Positions 16,027 to 24,820 are shown, numbered from the stretch's first letter. The stretch: DNA of 26,951 bases from CAYFXE01 sp964347035 (GCA_964347035.1 CAYFXE010000039.1:1-26951), one strand, 5' to 3'. The notes: generated by a model not told the origin, from the letters alone. Numbers and translations: made by a program.

Positions 16027-16587
16027 ATGGACTTTGGGGATACAGCTAAGGAATTGTCTCAGGTCATAGATAAGCTATTCATGGAGAAGAGCGCACTCTT
16101 CGAGAATACCATCGATGTCATGGTCAGGAGCTTACGGAACGGCCATAAGATTCTCGTCTTTGGAAACGGCGGCAGCGCGGCTCAAGCTCAACATTTTGCC
16201 AGTGAGCTGGTGAACAAATTTTTAAAAGAACGACCGGCTCTAGCCGCCATTTCTCTGACCACCGACACCTCGGCTTTAACCTCGATTGCCAACGATGTCT
16301 CCTTTGATCATGTCTTCAGCCGACAGATAGAAGCATTGGGTGAGAAAGGAGATGTGGCTCTTGGGCTTTCGACGAGCGGAAATTCTCCTAACGTGATCGA
16401 GGCCCTTAAAGAAGCCAGGAAAAAGGGATTGATATCAGTGGCGTTTACAGGACAAGGCGGGGGACGTATATCCTCTTTGCCCGATGTTCTTCTGGATGTC
16501 CCTTCCTCCAGCACTCCCCGTATTCAAGAGGTTCATCTTCTGCTTCTGCACCTTTTAGCAGAAGAAATAGAAAAAAAGCTTGACTAG
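16027..16587 (+). CDS. gmhA: Sedoheptulose-7-phosphate isomerase (SIS domain)
   Basis: Start set at ATG 16027, after the strong site GAGGAGG, rather than an upstream ATG at 15982 that lies inside plsC. The 186-residue protein is a single SIS domain. FGNGGSAAQAQHFASEL carries the sugar-phosphate loop and zinc ligands H56 and E60, and IQEVHLLLLH supplies Q167 and H175, matching the zinc site of E. coli GmhA. STSGNSPN is the second phosphate-binding segment. It makes D-glycero-D-manno-heptose 7-phosphate for the LPS inner core. It converges on the PEPCK-like gene with a 6-base gap and no visible terminator. Confidence 0.92.
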   Translation: MDFGDTAKELSQVIDKLFMEKSALFENTIDVMVRSLRNGHKILVFGNGGSAAQAQHFASELVNKFLKERPALAAISLTTDTSALTSIANDVSFDHVFSRQIEALGEKGDVALGLSTSGNSPNVIEALKEARKKGLISVAFTGQGGGRISSLPDVLLDVPSSSTPRIQEVHLLLLHLLAEEIEKKLD

Positions 16588-16593
16588 AGAAAT

Positions 16594-18429
16594 TTACTTC
16601 GATCGCCAGAAACCGCTCCGACGGGGGCGTGATTTAGACTCCCAGTAATAGAACGGTTTTTCTTCTTCGGCGGGAACTCCCGGCACAGCGACTTTTTTCT
16701 CGCCGCGGGCTTTGTCGATACGGAAGGATCGTTCGGCTGCGTACAGGATTTCCTCTCGGAGACCCTCTCCAGCTACCTCCTCGGTGAATCGGCGTCTCCC
16801 CTCGACCAAGTCATGGATATAGTCGTGGATTTGTTCTTCTGAATACAATTTGCGGATGTCGTATTCCTCCAGGCCTTTACCTTCGCAGGTCTTGATTTCT
16901 TTGGTGCCCAGAATCCCCTTCTCGTAGTGATTGGTACAGCGGAGGTCGCCACGCTGGATCTGAGCCATTAGGCTGATCGGGACCCGGATCACATTGCGCA
17001 CCATTCTTTTTTTCCGCTGGCCGTTTTCCTCGTATTTCTCGATGATTTCGCCGAGCCCTCCGGTGTTGTATTGCATGAACTTCAGCTTTTCCGGGAAGTT
17101 ACTGATGAGGGTCATTATGATCTCGTAGAAACGGTTGGCTTTTTGAGCTCTGGAGCCGATGATGAAGGGATCTGTCCCGACAATACGCACAGATTCACCG
17201 GCTCTGTGAGGTTGGCTAGCGTAGCTATGGGTGCTCTCTCCCCATAGATAGGCCAGAACAGCCTGCTCAGGCGTTAGCTCTTGGGCAAAGCTCATGATGG
17301 TATTCCTCCGCGTAATGAAGGCGAAGATCACGCCATCCAGATCTTCCAGGGGAGGAAGGTTGATGGACTTGGAAGATATCCCCACCATCCTGCCCTTGAT
17401 CTTGACTTTGAGCTTGTCCCGGCGGATGATGGCTCTTCCGTTAGCTGTCAGGCTTTCGTCTAGGAAATCGACTTCGCCGTTGGATTTGATCATCACGTTT
17501 TCCAGCAGAGCCGTCTTATCGACGAGCGCATTGAACATGGCTTCCTGATATTCCTCCTCGACATCGGTTTTGACGAAGAAATTGTCCTCTGAACCAAGGG
17601 CAGAACCGTCTTTTCTCAGGAAGACGATATCATCTTGGATGACTTCGGTCTTTTCACCTTTATCGTGAGCAAGCCCGAGCTGATGGCAGGACCAGGTTGA
17701 TTTTCCTGTGGCCGTCAGCCCGAAGAGGAAGACGCCGTAAGTTTTGAGTTTATTTTCGGGATCGCGGATCGTAACCAGCTTGGTCCCGGCATGAAGCCCG
17801 AGCATACCCTGCTTATCAGCGGTCCACATGGCCTGACGGAGGAATCCTTTTTTATCTTCTCCCATGTAATCTGTCCCCAGGGCGATGTTGATGTTATCCT
17901 CAGGAATGACAAGAACCTGCTGGCGCAGGAGATGCTCTTCGGGGATATGAACCATGAAGAACTCCGGGCCAGGACGCTTTTTGGGGTTGAACAGCGTTGA
18001 GCCCCACATGTACCCCAGTCGGTAGTTGACCAGATCGGCTTCGGACACGATAAGATTGCAGTAAGGATTGTAGGTGTCGTTTTCTCCCATCCGACGTCTT
18101 ATGCGGTAGAAAGGAAGAGTGCGAAGCAGATGGAGAACCTTATCCAGCTCTTGGGGGGACTTTTCAATCAGAGATTTTTGTTCTTCAGAAGGATGGGGAA
18201 GTCGGACATGTTCGTTCCCCAGGTAGACAGTTTTGGGAGCGATACGGCTCGAAATCGCTGAACGCCACCCGTAAGAGCCGAATTTGGTCCTTATGCCGGT
18301 AGCTCTGGCGCGGGGCTCGAGCCACTTGCGGTCGACGGTCTTGATATTAGGGCCTTTGATTACGCGGAAAAATTCTTCGACAAATCTCTTGTAAGCGTCT
18401 AGGTCATGGATGCTTTTTGTTCTGTCCAT
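16594..18429 (-). CDS. pckA: Divergent ATP-type phosphoenolpyruvate carboxykinase
   Basis: A 611-residue PEPCK homologue (usual ATP type about 530). The core GTDYMGEDKKGFLRQ...GLHAG keeps the metal and substrate residues K193/K194 and H213. The P-loop is GLTATGKST at 237-245 instead of the standard GLSGTGKTT, and the kinase-2 motif is IQDDIVFL with D266/D267. DFLDESLTANGRA and ELTPEQAVLAYLWG match later PEPCK blocks. The N-terminus is longer and unlike the classic TGRSPKDK block, and about 60 extra C-terminal residues end in a basic tail (RPRRSGFWRSK). The expected reaction is oxaloacetate plus ATP to PEP plus CO2. The variant P-loop and N-terminus leave specificity uncertain. It lies 14 bases after the aminotransferase fusion, so the two are probably co-transcribed. 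Confidence 0.8.
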   Translation of the reverse strand: MDRTKSIHDLDAYKRFVEEFFRVIKGPNIKTVDRKWLEPRARATGIRTKFGSYGWRSAISSRIAPKTVYLGNEHVRLPHPSEEQKSLIEKSPQELDKVLHLLRTLPFYRIRRRMGENDTYNPYCNLIVSEADLVNYRLGYMWGSTLFNPKKRPGPEFFMVHIPEEHLLRQQVLVIPEDNINIALGTDYMGEDKKGFLRQAMWTADKQGMLGLHAGTKLVTIRDPENKLKTYGVFLFGLTATGKSTWSCHQLGLAHDKGEKTEVIQDDIVFLRKDGSALGSEDNFFVKTDVEEEYQEAMFNALVDKTALLENVMIKSNGEVDFLDESLTANGRAIIRRDKLKVKIKGRMVGISSKSINLPPLEDLDGVIFAFITRRNTIMSFAQELTPEQAVLAYLWGESTHSYASQPHRAGESVRIVGTDPFIIGSRAQKANRFYEIIMTLISNFPEKLKFMQYNTGGLGEIIEKYEENGQRKKRMVRNVIRVPISLMAQIQRGDLRCTNHYEKGILGTKEIKTCEGKGLEEYDIRKLYSEEQIHDYIHDLVEGRRRFTEEVAGEGLREEILYAAERSFRIDKARGEKKVAVPGVPAEEEKPFYYWESKSRPRRSGFWRSK

Positions 18430-18443
18430 GCTTCTTTATCACT

Positions 18444-20804
18444 TTAGATTGATTCTTGAGTTTCCTCCTCGCCCGCGAGGATTTTTTTCAGGTCCTCAGC
18501 CGTTGCCACACCACTGTTGAACAGGTAGCAAGAGGTGCATTCCAGTAATCGTTGGAAGAAATTCTTCTGTAGTTCTAAGCGGGGACCATCTGTTACCAGA
18601 AGATGGGGATTAAAGAAAGGCTCTCTCTTAGAAGGCGTCAGACTTCTCTTGGCCCCAAGGCTTTCCCCGGATTCGAGGATACGGAGGGCATCCTCGGCGG
18701 CCATCTCCACCATTGGAGGCGAGACTTTGTCATAACGGAGGATAAACAGCCAGCGAAGCGGCGTCCGTTTGACGTGTTTGGAGGGGCCGTTAATCCAATA
18801 GGGATCCAAGAGGACTCGAGCATTCTTGGAGGCTTTGTAGCAGTAAGGAGATCCTCTGTCCAATCGACAATCATCAAGACGCAGACACTCGGCATTCTGA
18901 CAGTCTTCTTTGCGAGTGATGACATTTTCACACTTACTGTTATCGAAGAGGGGAGCAAAAGCTGGGTAGGACTCGACCGTGTTTGTTGGCAGAAAAAGCT
19001 TTCTCTCGGTAGAGTCGGCTACGGCTTGATTTCCGGAAAACCGGACAAAGATGATATCATTCGAGTGAAGTTTGAATCGTTCATCTTGGAGTAAAGAAAA
19101 GAAGAGCTCCGTTTTTTTGGTTCCCTTCGGGCCCATCAGGACAAGACCCTGGCCTTCCAGGTCAGCGGACATACCGCGGACTGTGTGTACGTTAAACAGG
19201 CGTTCGGAAACATCCGTGACGAGTCCAAGAGCCAGACTGCGGAGAGGATTATAGTTATCGCTGTTGACCAAAACGCCGGTGTTTGTCTCAGAGCTATAGA
19301 ATGAGCGGGGTTCCCTGCCGGAAATGCCGTCGACGGCATAGATGATCCCGTGGGGTTCAAGGTCAGCCTCCAGCTGGGCGGGATACCAGTTTTCGATCCA
19401 GAAATCGTTTATATGGGAGACATTCGTCCGAAGCTGGACGATGACTCCGTTGATGTTGGCGTTCCACTCGAAGTAATTTTCGTAGCTGAGATGGCTTTCC
19501 ATCTCGCCAACCAAGGCATCTCTCATCGGGACCGAGATCGAAGAATCCACAGGAACCGATTCTCTTCCATGGGTTATGGTGTTGTTGAGAGCTACGCGTT
19601 TCACTTTCTTGGCTGTCTTGAGTTTCGAAACAGCTTCGATAATCCTGTCCATGCCCTTTTCCAGGTTTTCCATGGAATTGGCGTAGGAAATTCGGATATA
19701 GTCATCGGTGCCGAACGCATCGCCGGGGATGATGGCAACCTTCGCTTCCTTGATGAGGAAATAGGCCAGACCGTAGGAGTTTCGGATGAGGACGTTGTTG
19801 AATTCTTTCTTGTAGGTGGAGGAAAAATTCGGGAAGAGGTAGAAGGCTCCCTGCGGCTTGAAACAAGAAACGTCTGGGATGCTCTGAAGCCTCATCAAGA
19901 CATAGTTTCTCCGTCTTTGGAACTCGGATCTCATCTTGGAGACTTCATACTGAGGACCTTTGAAGGCCTCGACACTGGCCTTCTGGGAGATGGAGCAAGG
20001 ATTGGAGGTGCTGTGACTCTGGATTTTATTCATCCCGTTGATGATATCCGCAGGACCGGCCGCAAATCCTATGCGCCACCCCGTCATAGAGTATGACTTG
20101 GAGACGCCGTTGATGATGATGGTTTTCTTTTTGATCTCCTCTCCGAGAGAAGCGAAGCTCGTGAACCGGAAGTCATCGTAGACGAGGTGGGAGTAGATTT
20201 CATCCGCGATGACATAGATGTCCTCTTCCATGATGACATCAGCCAAGGCCTCCAGCTGGTGTCTGGTGTAGGCCGCTCCCGTCGGATTGGAGGGGTTGTT
20301 CAGGATCAAAGCCCTGGTGGCCGGTGAGATGGTGGCTCGGAGTTGATCTGGAGTCATAAGAAAGCCGTTCTCTTCCTTGGTGGGGATGATGACGGGTTTT
20401 CCGTTGGCCAGAGAAACGGCGTGAGGATAAGTGACCCAATAAGGGGCGGGGACGATGACTTCCTCGCCTTCATTGACCAGGGCCTGGATAAGATGATAAA
20501 GAGAGCTCTTGGCGCCAGCGGAGACGATGATTTCATCCTTGGTGTAGGTCAACCCGTAGTCTTCCTTCAACCTGTGTACAATCGCTTCGATCAGAGCCGG
20601 GATGCCTTGGTTCTGGGTGTATTTGGTGAAATTCTGGTCAATAGCCTGCTTCCCGGCCTCCTTTATGTTATCAGGAGTCGGAAAATCCGGCTCACCTGCG
20701 CTGAGGTCGACGATATCGATGCCCTCAGCTTTCATGGCCAGGGCTTTGGCCTTGACCTTGAGGGTTAAAGACTCACCGATTTGATTCGCTTTTTCTGATA
20801 CCAT
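18444..20804 (-). CDS. Aspartate-type aminotransferase fused to an HPr-kinase-like P-loop domain
   Basis: A 786-residue fusion in one uninterrupted frame. Residues 1 to about 396 are a complete class I aminotransferase: NNPSNPTG at 169-176, D201 and Y204 in ADEIYSHLVYD, PLP lysine K236 in SKSYSMTGWRIG, and substrate Arg R371. After a normal aminotransferase end (GMDRIIEAVSKLK) the protein continues for 390 residues. That part resembles HPr-kinase/PEPCK-fold proteins: FNVHTVRGM...GLVLMGPKGTKKTELFF, with the P-loop at 558-565 having Lys where the second Gly of GxGK should be, then HSNDIIFVR as a kinase-2 strand. A Cys-rich insert (C625, C635, C640, C646, C655) could bind metal, and C756/C759 may join. 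The aminotransferase gives oxaloacetate, which the next gene's PEPCK could use. The role of the second domain is unknown. Confidence 0.85.
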   Translation of the reverse strand: MVSEKANQIGESLTLKVKAKALAMKAEGIDIVDLSAGEPDFPTPDNIKEAGKQAIDQNFTKYTQNQGIPALIEAIVHRLKEDYGLTYTKDEIIVSAGAKSSLYHLIQALVNEGEEVIVPAPYWVTYPHAVSLANGKPVIIPTKEENGFLMTPDQLRATISPATRALILNNPSNPTGAAYTRHQLEALADVIMEEDIYVIADEIYSHLVYDDFRFTSFASLGEEIKKKTIIINGVSKSYSMTGWRIGFAAGPADIINGMNKIQSHSTSNPCSISQKASVEAFKGPQYEVSKMRSEFQRRRNYVLMRLQSIPDVSCFKPQGAFYLFPNFSSTYKKEFNNVLIRNSYGLAYFLIKEAKVAIIPGDAFGTDDYIRISYANSMENLEKGMDRIIEAVSKLKTAKKVKRVALNNTITHGRESVPVDSSISVPMRDALVGEMESHLSYENYFEWNANINGVIVQLRTNVSHINDFWIENWYPAQLEADLEPHGIIYAVDGISGREPRSFYSSETNTGVLVNSDNYNPLRSLALGLVTDVSERLFNVHTVRGMSADLEGQGLVLMGPKGTKKTELFFSLLQDERFKLHSNDIIFVRFSGNQAVADSTERKLFLPTNTVESYPAFAPLFDNSKCENVITRKEDCQNAECLRLDDCRLDRGSPYCYKASKNARVLLDPYWINGPSKHVKRTPLRWLFILRYDKVSPPMVEMAAEDALRILESGESLGAKRSLTPSKREPFFNPHLLVTDGPRLELQKNFFQRLLECTSCYLFNSGVATAEDLKKILAGEEETQESI

Positions 20805-20820
20805 GGTTGGCCCGCTTCGT

Positions 20821-22230
20821 CTATTCCTCTTCTTTCTCCTCGGGAGTCAGCTTGTCTCTGAGGTACTTTTTGAGATCTACTCCGGTTAACGATTTGACCA
20901 CATCGGGCATCTGAGCCAGGACTTCAGCCACTTGGGCTGTGATTTTGGCGCTGCCTGTTCCCTTTTCGCCTCCGACCAGCACGATCTTGTCCACTTTAGA
21001 GAGAGGTTCAGAGACAGCCCTGGCCAACTCAGGGAGGATATCGAAATAGTTTTCGAGGATAGCCGCTTGGTTGTACCGATCCCATGCTTGAGCCTTCTTC
21101 AGCATGGCCTCTGCTTCGGCTAGTCCTTTTTGTTTGATTTTTTCTGCCTCAGCGATGCCTTCCAGCTTCAAAGCCTGGGCTTTCCCCTTGGCCTCAGCTT
21201 GGAGACGGAACTCTTCGGCTTCGGCTTCGGCTTTGATCTGCTGTTTGCGGGCGTCGGCGGGCTTGATTACGTTAGCATCCAGTTCTTTCTCTTTCCGTGC
21301 GATTTCCAACTCTTCGATTTTTATGGCTTCTTCGGTCTCGATCTGTTTGACCTTGGCTTCTTCTCTCTTGATTTCTTGGCTCAGCCGGAAGCGTTCGAGT
21401 TCGTAGGCAAAATCAGCTTTCGCCTTTTTCTGATTAACCGCCACTTGGGATTCGGCTTTTTTGGCTTCGTTGTCCCACTCAGATTTAGCGATCAGAGCTT
21501 CGGCAGCTAGCCTGGCTATCTCTCCTTCCTTCCGGGCTTCGGAGGCCTTGATCGTGGCTTCTTTTTCTGTTTCGGCATCAGCGATGGCAGCATCTCTCTT
21601 GGCGGCTGCAATCTGTGGTTTGCTAAGAGAATCGAGGTAGCCCTGGGTGTCGCTGATATCCTTGAGTGCAAAAGAAATCATGAATAGGCCCATCTGAGAA
21701 AAATCGGCCTGAGTGACCTCGGTCACTTTGATCGAAAACTCGTGCCTCCCTCGGAAAATTTCCTCGACGGTCATCGTTCCCATGATTTCTCTCATTTTTC
21801 CTTCGAGGATGGTCGTCGAGACTTCCCGAATGCCTTCCTTCCCTATGCCCAGGAACTGCTCTGCTGCCAATCGGATCGCATGATCGTTAGAGTCTATCCG
21901 GACCTGGGCAGTGGCCTCAGCCAGAAGCGGAATGCCCCCATGGGTGAGCACCTCGGGGGTCTTAATCCCCAGGGTGATGACTTCCATGGGTAAAACACCA
22001 ACCGTTTCGAGGAAAGGAATGACGAATGTTCCTCCACCCACCCGGTAGCGGTAGCCGATTTTTCTTTTGGTCCCGTCGGGCTCGACCACACTTCTCTTTC
22101 TTCCGCCAGAGATGATCAAGACTTCATTCGGACCGACCTTCCTGTACTGTTTGGCGATAGTAAACACGAATAAAGCAAGTATGACAACTATGATGCCGAT
22201 AAGTATGAGTTGAGAGATGAGTGTCATCAT
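20821..22230 (-). CDS. Flotillin-like SPFH membrane scaffold protein
   Basis: A 469-residue flotillin (FloT/YuaG type). One N-terminal membrane helix (about 5-25, LILIGIIVVILALFVFTIA) leads into the SPFH/PHB domain (VGPNEVLIISGG to about 200), then a long Ala/Glu/Lys-rich coiled coil (about 210-400) and a C-terminal segment LDKYL-like GVDLKKYLRD. Flotillins organise ordered membrane patches. Two ATGs stand in tandem: AGGAGG is 2 bases before the first (22230) and 5 before the second (22227), so the second may be the true start. No NfeD partner is next to it, unusual for the bacterial family; it is instead followed by the aminotransferase fusion after 16 bases. Confidence 0.92.
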   Translation of the reverse strand: MMTLISQLILIGIIVVILALFVFTIAKQYRKVGPNEVLIISGGRKRSVVEPDGTKRKIGYRYRVGGGTFVIPFLETVGVLPMEVITLGIKTPEVLTHGGIPLLAEATAQVRIDSNDHAIRLAAEQFLGIGKEGIREVSTTILEGKMREIMGTMTVEEIFRGRHEFSIKVTEVTQADFSQMGLFMISFALKDISDTQGYLDSLSKPQIAAAKRDAAIADAETEKEATIKASEARKEGEIARLAAEALIAKSEWDNEAKKAESQVAVNQKKAKADFAYELERFRLSQEIKREEAKVKQIETEEAIKIEELEIARKEKELDANVIKPADARKQQIKAEAEAEEFRLQAEAKGKAQALKLEGIAEAEKIKQKGLAEAEAMLKKAQAWDRYNQAAILENYFDILPELARAVSEPLSKVDKIVLVGGEKGTGSAKITAQVAEVLAQMPDVVKSLTGVDLKKYLRDKLTPEEKEEE

Positions 22231-22280
22231 AACCTCCTCAGAATCATCCCTCGAGTGGACGACTCAAATGGGTGATTCAT

Positions 22281-22308
22281 ATTATAGTTAATTACTCTCC
22301 TTTTTCAA
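22281..22308 (-). promoter_or_regulatory. Sigma-70-type promoter for flotillin operon
   Basis: Minus-strand TTGAAA (22308-22303), 16-base spacer, TATAAT (22286-22281). The transcript would begin near 22274, about 44 bases before the flotillin start. Confidence 0.65.
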
Positions 22309-22320
22309 ACGTAAAATTTT

Positions 22321-22433
22321 GGGGTCAGACCTTCATAACTTTCATTATTTTTTATCGCTTTCTTTATTAAGAGGTATATAGGCAGGCGAGAATATATTCT
22401 ACTGAATAAGGAAAGTTATGAAGGTCTGACCCC
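22321..22433. repeat. 113-bp element with 23-bp perfect inverted ends (REP/RAYT-like)
   Basis: The ends 22321-22343 and 22411-22433 are perfect inverted copies, beginning GGGGTCAGACC and ending GGTCTGACCCC. The GGGGTCAG(A/G)CC tip is a familiar feature of REP-type elements linked to Y1 (RAYT/IS200-like) transposases. The 67-base AT-rich centre has no gene. One end lies 1 base from the stop codon of the GT2 gene, so it may also act as the operon terminator. Confidence 0.65.
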
Positions 22434-22434
22434 A

Positions 22435-23121
22435 TCAATTAAAAAATTTGAACCTGAAGATATGGAAAAAAGCGGCGATTCCATCCTTCCAACCGATTTT
22501 CTTTCCCTCGCTGTAATCTCTCCCTGAATACGATATGGGGACCTCGTATATCCTGCACTTCAATTTCGAAACCTTAATGGTAATTTCAGGTTCAACTCCG
22601 AATCTTTTGGATTTAAGAGTGATGCGGTCGATGACCGTCTTGCGAAAGACCTTGTAGCAGGTTTCCATGTCTGTGAGGTTTAAGTTGGAGACCATATTAC
22701 AAAGAGTCGTAAGGAATTTATTCCCGACGTAATGCCAGAAGAAGAGCACACGGTGGGGGCCACCCGAGAAACGGGAGCCATATACGACATCGGCTCGGCC
22801 ATCGAGAATAGGCACGAGGAGTTTTGGGTATTCACTGGGATCATACTCCAAATCCGAGTCTTGGATCAGGATAATGTCTCCCGTTGCTTCAGCAAAGCCT
22901 GTCTGAAGGGCGGCGCCTTTTCCTTGATTTTGATCATGAAAGTAGGTTTTAATGTTCGAAAAATTGAGGCCTTTCAACACCTCTCGAGTTCCATCATCAG
23001 AACCGTCATCGATGATGATGATTTCCTTTTCTAGGTCGATGTCAACTTTCTGTACCCGGTCGATGATTTCTTGGATGGTTTTTTTCTCGTTGAAGACAGG
23101 AATGATGATCGAAAGTTTCAT
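22435..23121 (-). CDS. GT2 glycosyltransferase, dolichyl/polyprenyl-phosphate sugar synthase type
   Basis: A 228-residue family 2 glycosyltransferase. The nucleotide-binding end is MKLSIIIPVFNE with IIDDGSDDGT; NQGKGAALQTGF and the metal motif DSDLEYDP (D88-D90) follow. GSRF and the late segment VEPEITIKVSKLKCRIYEVPISYSGRDYSEGKKI match DPM1-like enzymes that load a sugar onto a polyprenyl phosphate. There is no C-terminal membrane helix, so it is the soluble DPM1 type. It overlaps the UDP-glucuronate decarboxylase by four bases, suggesting a role in the same surface-sugar pathway; donor sugar unknown. Confidence 0.88.
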   Translation of the reverse strand: MKLSIIIPVFNEKKTIQEIIDRVQKVDIDLEKEIIIIDDGSDDGTREVLKGLNFSNIKTYFHDQNQGKGAALQTGFAEATGDIILIQDSDLEYDPSEYPKLLVPILDGRADVVYGSRFSGGPHRVLFFWHYVGNKFLTTLCNMVSNLNLTDMETCYKVFRKTVIDRITLKSKRFGVEPEITIKVSKLKCRIYEVPISYSGRDYSEGKKIGWKDGIAAFFHIFRFKFFN

Positions 23122-24071
23122 GCTGTGAGAGTCTTATTCAGTCCCAGCTTATCCTTGAAGTAGTCGATGGTTTTTTTTAAGCCCTGTTCTAGATCTGTTT
23201 TCGGCTGCCAAGCCAGTTTTTCTTCGGCCAAGCTGATATCGGGACATCTTTGTTCCGGGTCGTCAGACGGGATGGGCTTGTGGATGATTTTTGACGGACT
23301 TTTGGTGAGCTTGATGATTTTTTCGGCTAGTTCGATGATGGTGAATTCAGCGGGATTTCCTAGGTTTATCGGACCTATGAAGTCTTCTTTCTTCATCACC
23401 TTCTCGAGTCCTTCAATAAGATCTGAGACATAGCAGAAAGAGCGTGTTTGGCTGCCGTCTCCGTACACAGTCAGAGGCTCTTTTCGCAAGGCTTGAACGA
23501 TAAAATTGCTGATGACTCGGCCGTCATTGATAGCCATGCGAGGTCCATACGTGTTGAAGATACGGACGATCTTGATGTCCACCTTGTTCTGCCGGTAGTA
23601 GTCCATCATCAACGTCTCGGCTACCCGTTTTCCCTCGTCATAACAGCTGCGGAGACCGATGGGATTAACATTGCCCCAGTAATCCTCGGTTTGGGGATGA
23701 ATCTTGGCATTTCCGTAGACTTCTGAGGAGGAAGCGAGCAAGATTCGGGCTTTGATTCTCTTTGCTAACCCAAGCATGTTAATGGTACCCATCACATTGG
23801 TCTTGACTGTCTTTATGGGATTATACTGGTAATGGATGGGGGAAGCGGGACAGGCCAGATGGTAAATCTCATCCACCTCGATGAAGAGAGGATGGATTAT
23901 GTCGTGACGAATCAACTCGAAATAGGGATGAGGGAAGAGATGTTGGATGTTATCCTTGCTCCCGGAAAAAAAGTTATCGACACAGATGACATCGACTCCG
24001 CCTTGGACAAGGTCATCGCAAAGATGACTTCCCAAAAAACCGGCGCCTCCAGTGACTAGGACTCGATTCAT
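23118..24071 (-). CDS. uxs: UDP-glucuronate decarboxylase (UDP-xylose synthase)
   Basis: A 317-residue extended short-chain dehydrogenase. NAD motif TGGAGFLGSH with G8, G11 and G14; SSSEVYG at 114-120; catalytic Y144 and K148 in LRSCYDEGKR, the sequence that marks UXS enzymes among relatives such as GalE or RmlB. RSFCYVSDLIEGL and INLGNPAEFTI are further family blocks. It decarboxylates UDP-glucuronate to UDP-xylose. The four-base overlaps on both sides (rph upstream, GT2 downstream) fix it in the operon. Confidence 0.93.
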   Translation of the reverse strand: MNRVLVTGGAGFLGSHLCDDLVQGGVDVICVDNFFSGSKDNIQHLFPHPYFELIRHDIIHPLFIEVDEIYHLACPASPIHYQYNPIKTVKTNVMGTINMLGLAKRIKARILLASSSEVYGNAKIHPQTEDYWGNVNPIGLRSCYDEGKRVAETLMMDYYRQNKVDIKIVRIFNTYGPRMAINDGRVISNFIVQALRKEPLTVYGDGSQTRSFCYVSDLIEGLEKVMKKEDFIGPINLGNPAEFTIIELAEKIIKLTKSPSKIIHKPIPSDDPEQRCPDISLAEEKLAWQPKTDLEQGLKKTIDYFKDKLGLNKTLTA

Positions 24072-24820
24072 TTTTTTTCTCCGTAGGCCATGAAAAGAAG
24101 GCTTTTCTTCTTGAGCACTTCTTTTTGCTGGTGAATGATTTCTTTTATTCCCTTATGGGCTAAATTGAGGAGAGAATCCAGCTGCTTTCGAGTGAAAGGT
24201 TTTTTTTCCGCCGTGGCCTGGACCTCGATGATTTGTCCCGTGTCGGTTTCGACCACATTCATATCGAGATCGGCGTTTGAATCCTCTTGGTAGTCGAGGT
24301 CGAGGAACAATTCGCCCTCGACCACACCGACACTGACAGCGCTCACCAGATGCTTGAGGGGCATTTCTTCGATTAATCCCTCCTCCATCATCTTTTTTAG
24401 AGCCAAGGCCAAGGCGACACAGCCGGCTGTGATCGAGGCTGTCCGTGTTCCACCATCTGCCTGGATGACATCGCAATCCAGGATGATCGTTTTTTCTCCG
24501 AGAACACGGAGTTCAGTGACCGCGCGGAGGGACCGGCCGATGAGCCGCTGGATTTCATGGGTCCGACCTGAAAGCCTTCCCGATATTCTTTCCCGAGTCG
24601 TTCTTTTTTCCGTCGAGCGGGGCAGCATCGAATACTCGGCCGTAATCCAGCCGCTACCGCTGTTTTTCAAGAAGGCAGGGACTTTTTCCTCGAGGGTGGC
24701 TGCCGCGATTACCTTTGTTTTGCCGATCTCTATGTAAGCGGAGCCATCAGCAAAATCAAGATGATCGGGTTTGATTTTTATCGGTCTCAGGGAATCAGAG
24801 GCTCTTTTTTTCTCTCTCAT
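24068..24820 (-). CDS. rph: Ribonuclease PH
   Basis: A 250-residue RNase PH, the phosphate-dependent 3' exonuclease that trims tRNA and other RNAs. SGRLSGRTHEIQRLIGRSLRAV holds the hexamer/active-site arginines, DCDVIQADGGTRTASITAG the phosphate-binding GGTRTA, and DLDYQEDSNADLDMNVV the catalytic aspartates. The C-terminus is slightly longer than usual (ends SLLFMAYGEKK). It has no evident link to its lipid A and sugar neighbours, yet is locked between them by four-base overlaps. Confidence 0.96.
   Translation of the reverse strand: MREKKRASDSLRPIKIKPDHLDFADGSAYIEIGKTKVIAAATLEEKVPAFLKNSGSGWITAEYSMLPRSTEKRTTRERISGRLSGRTHEIQRLIGRSLRAVTELRVLGEKTIILDCDVIQADGGTRTASITAGCVALALALKKMMEEGLIEEMPLKHLVSAVSVGVVEGELFLDLDYQEDSNADLDMNVVETDTGQIIEVQATAEKKPFTRKQLDSLLNLAHKGIKEIIHQQKEVLKKKSLLFMAYGEKK

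Noticed and set aside
19350..20096. 248-codon open frame antisense to the aminotransferase
   Set aside because: It mirrors the codon pattern of a strongly conserved gene on the other strand and shows no recognisable domain or ribosome site.
21130..21510. Open frames antisense to the flotillin coiled coil
   Set aside because: Low-complexity Phe/Leu/Ser-rich products that mirror the Ala/Glu/Lys-rich repeats of the real gene.
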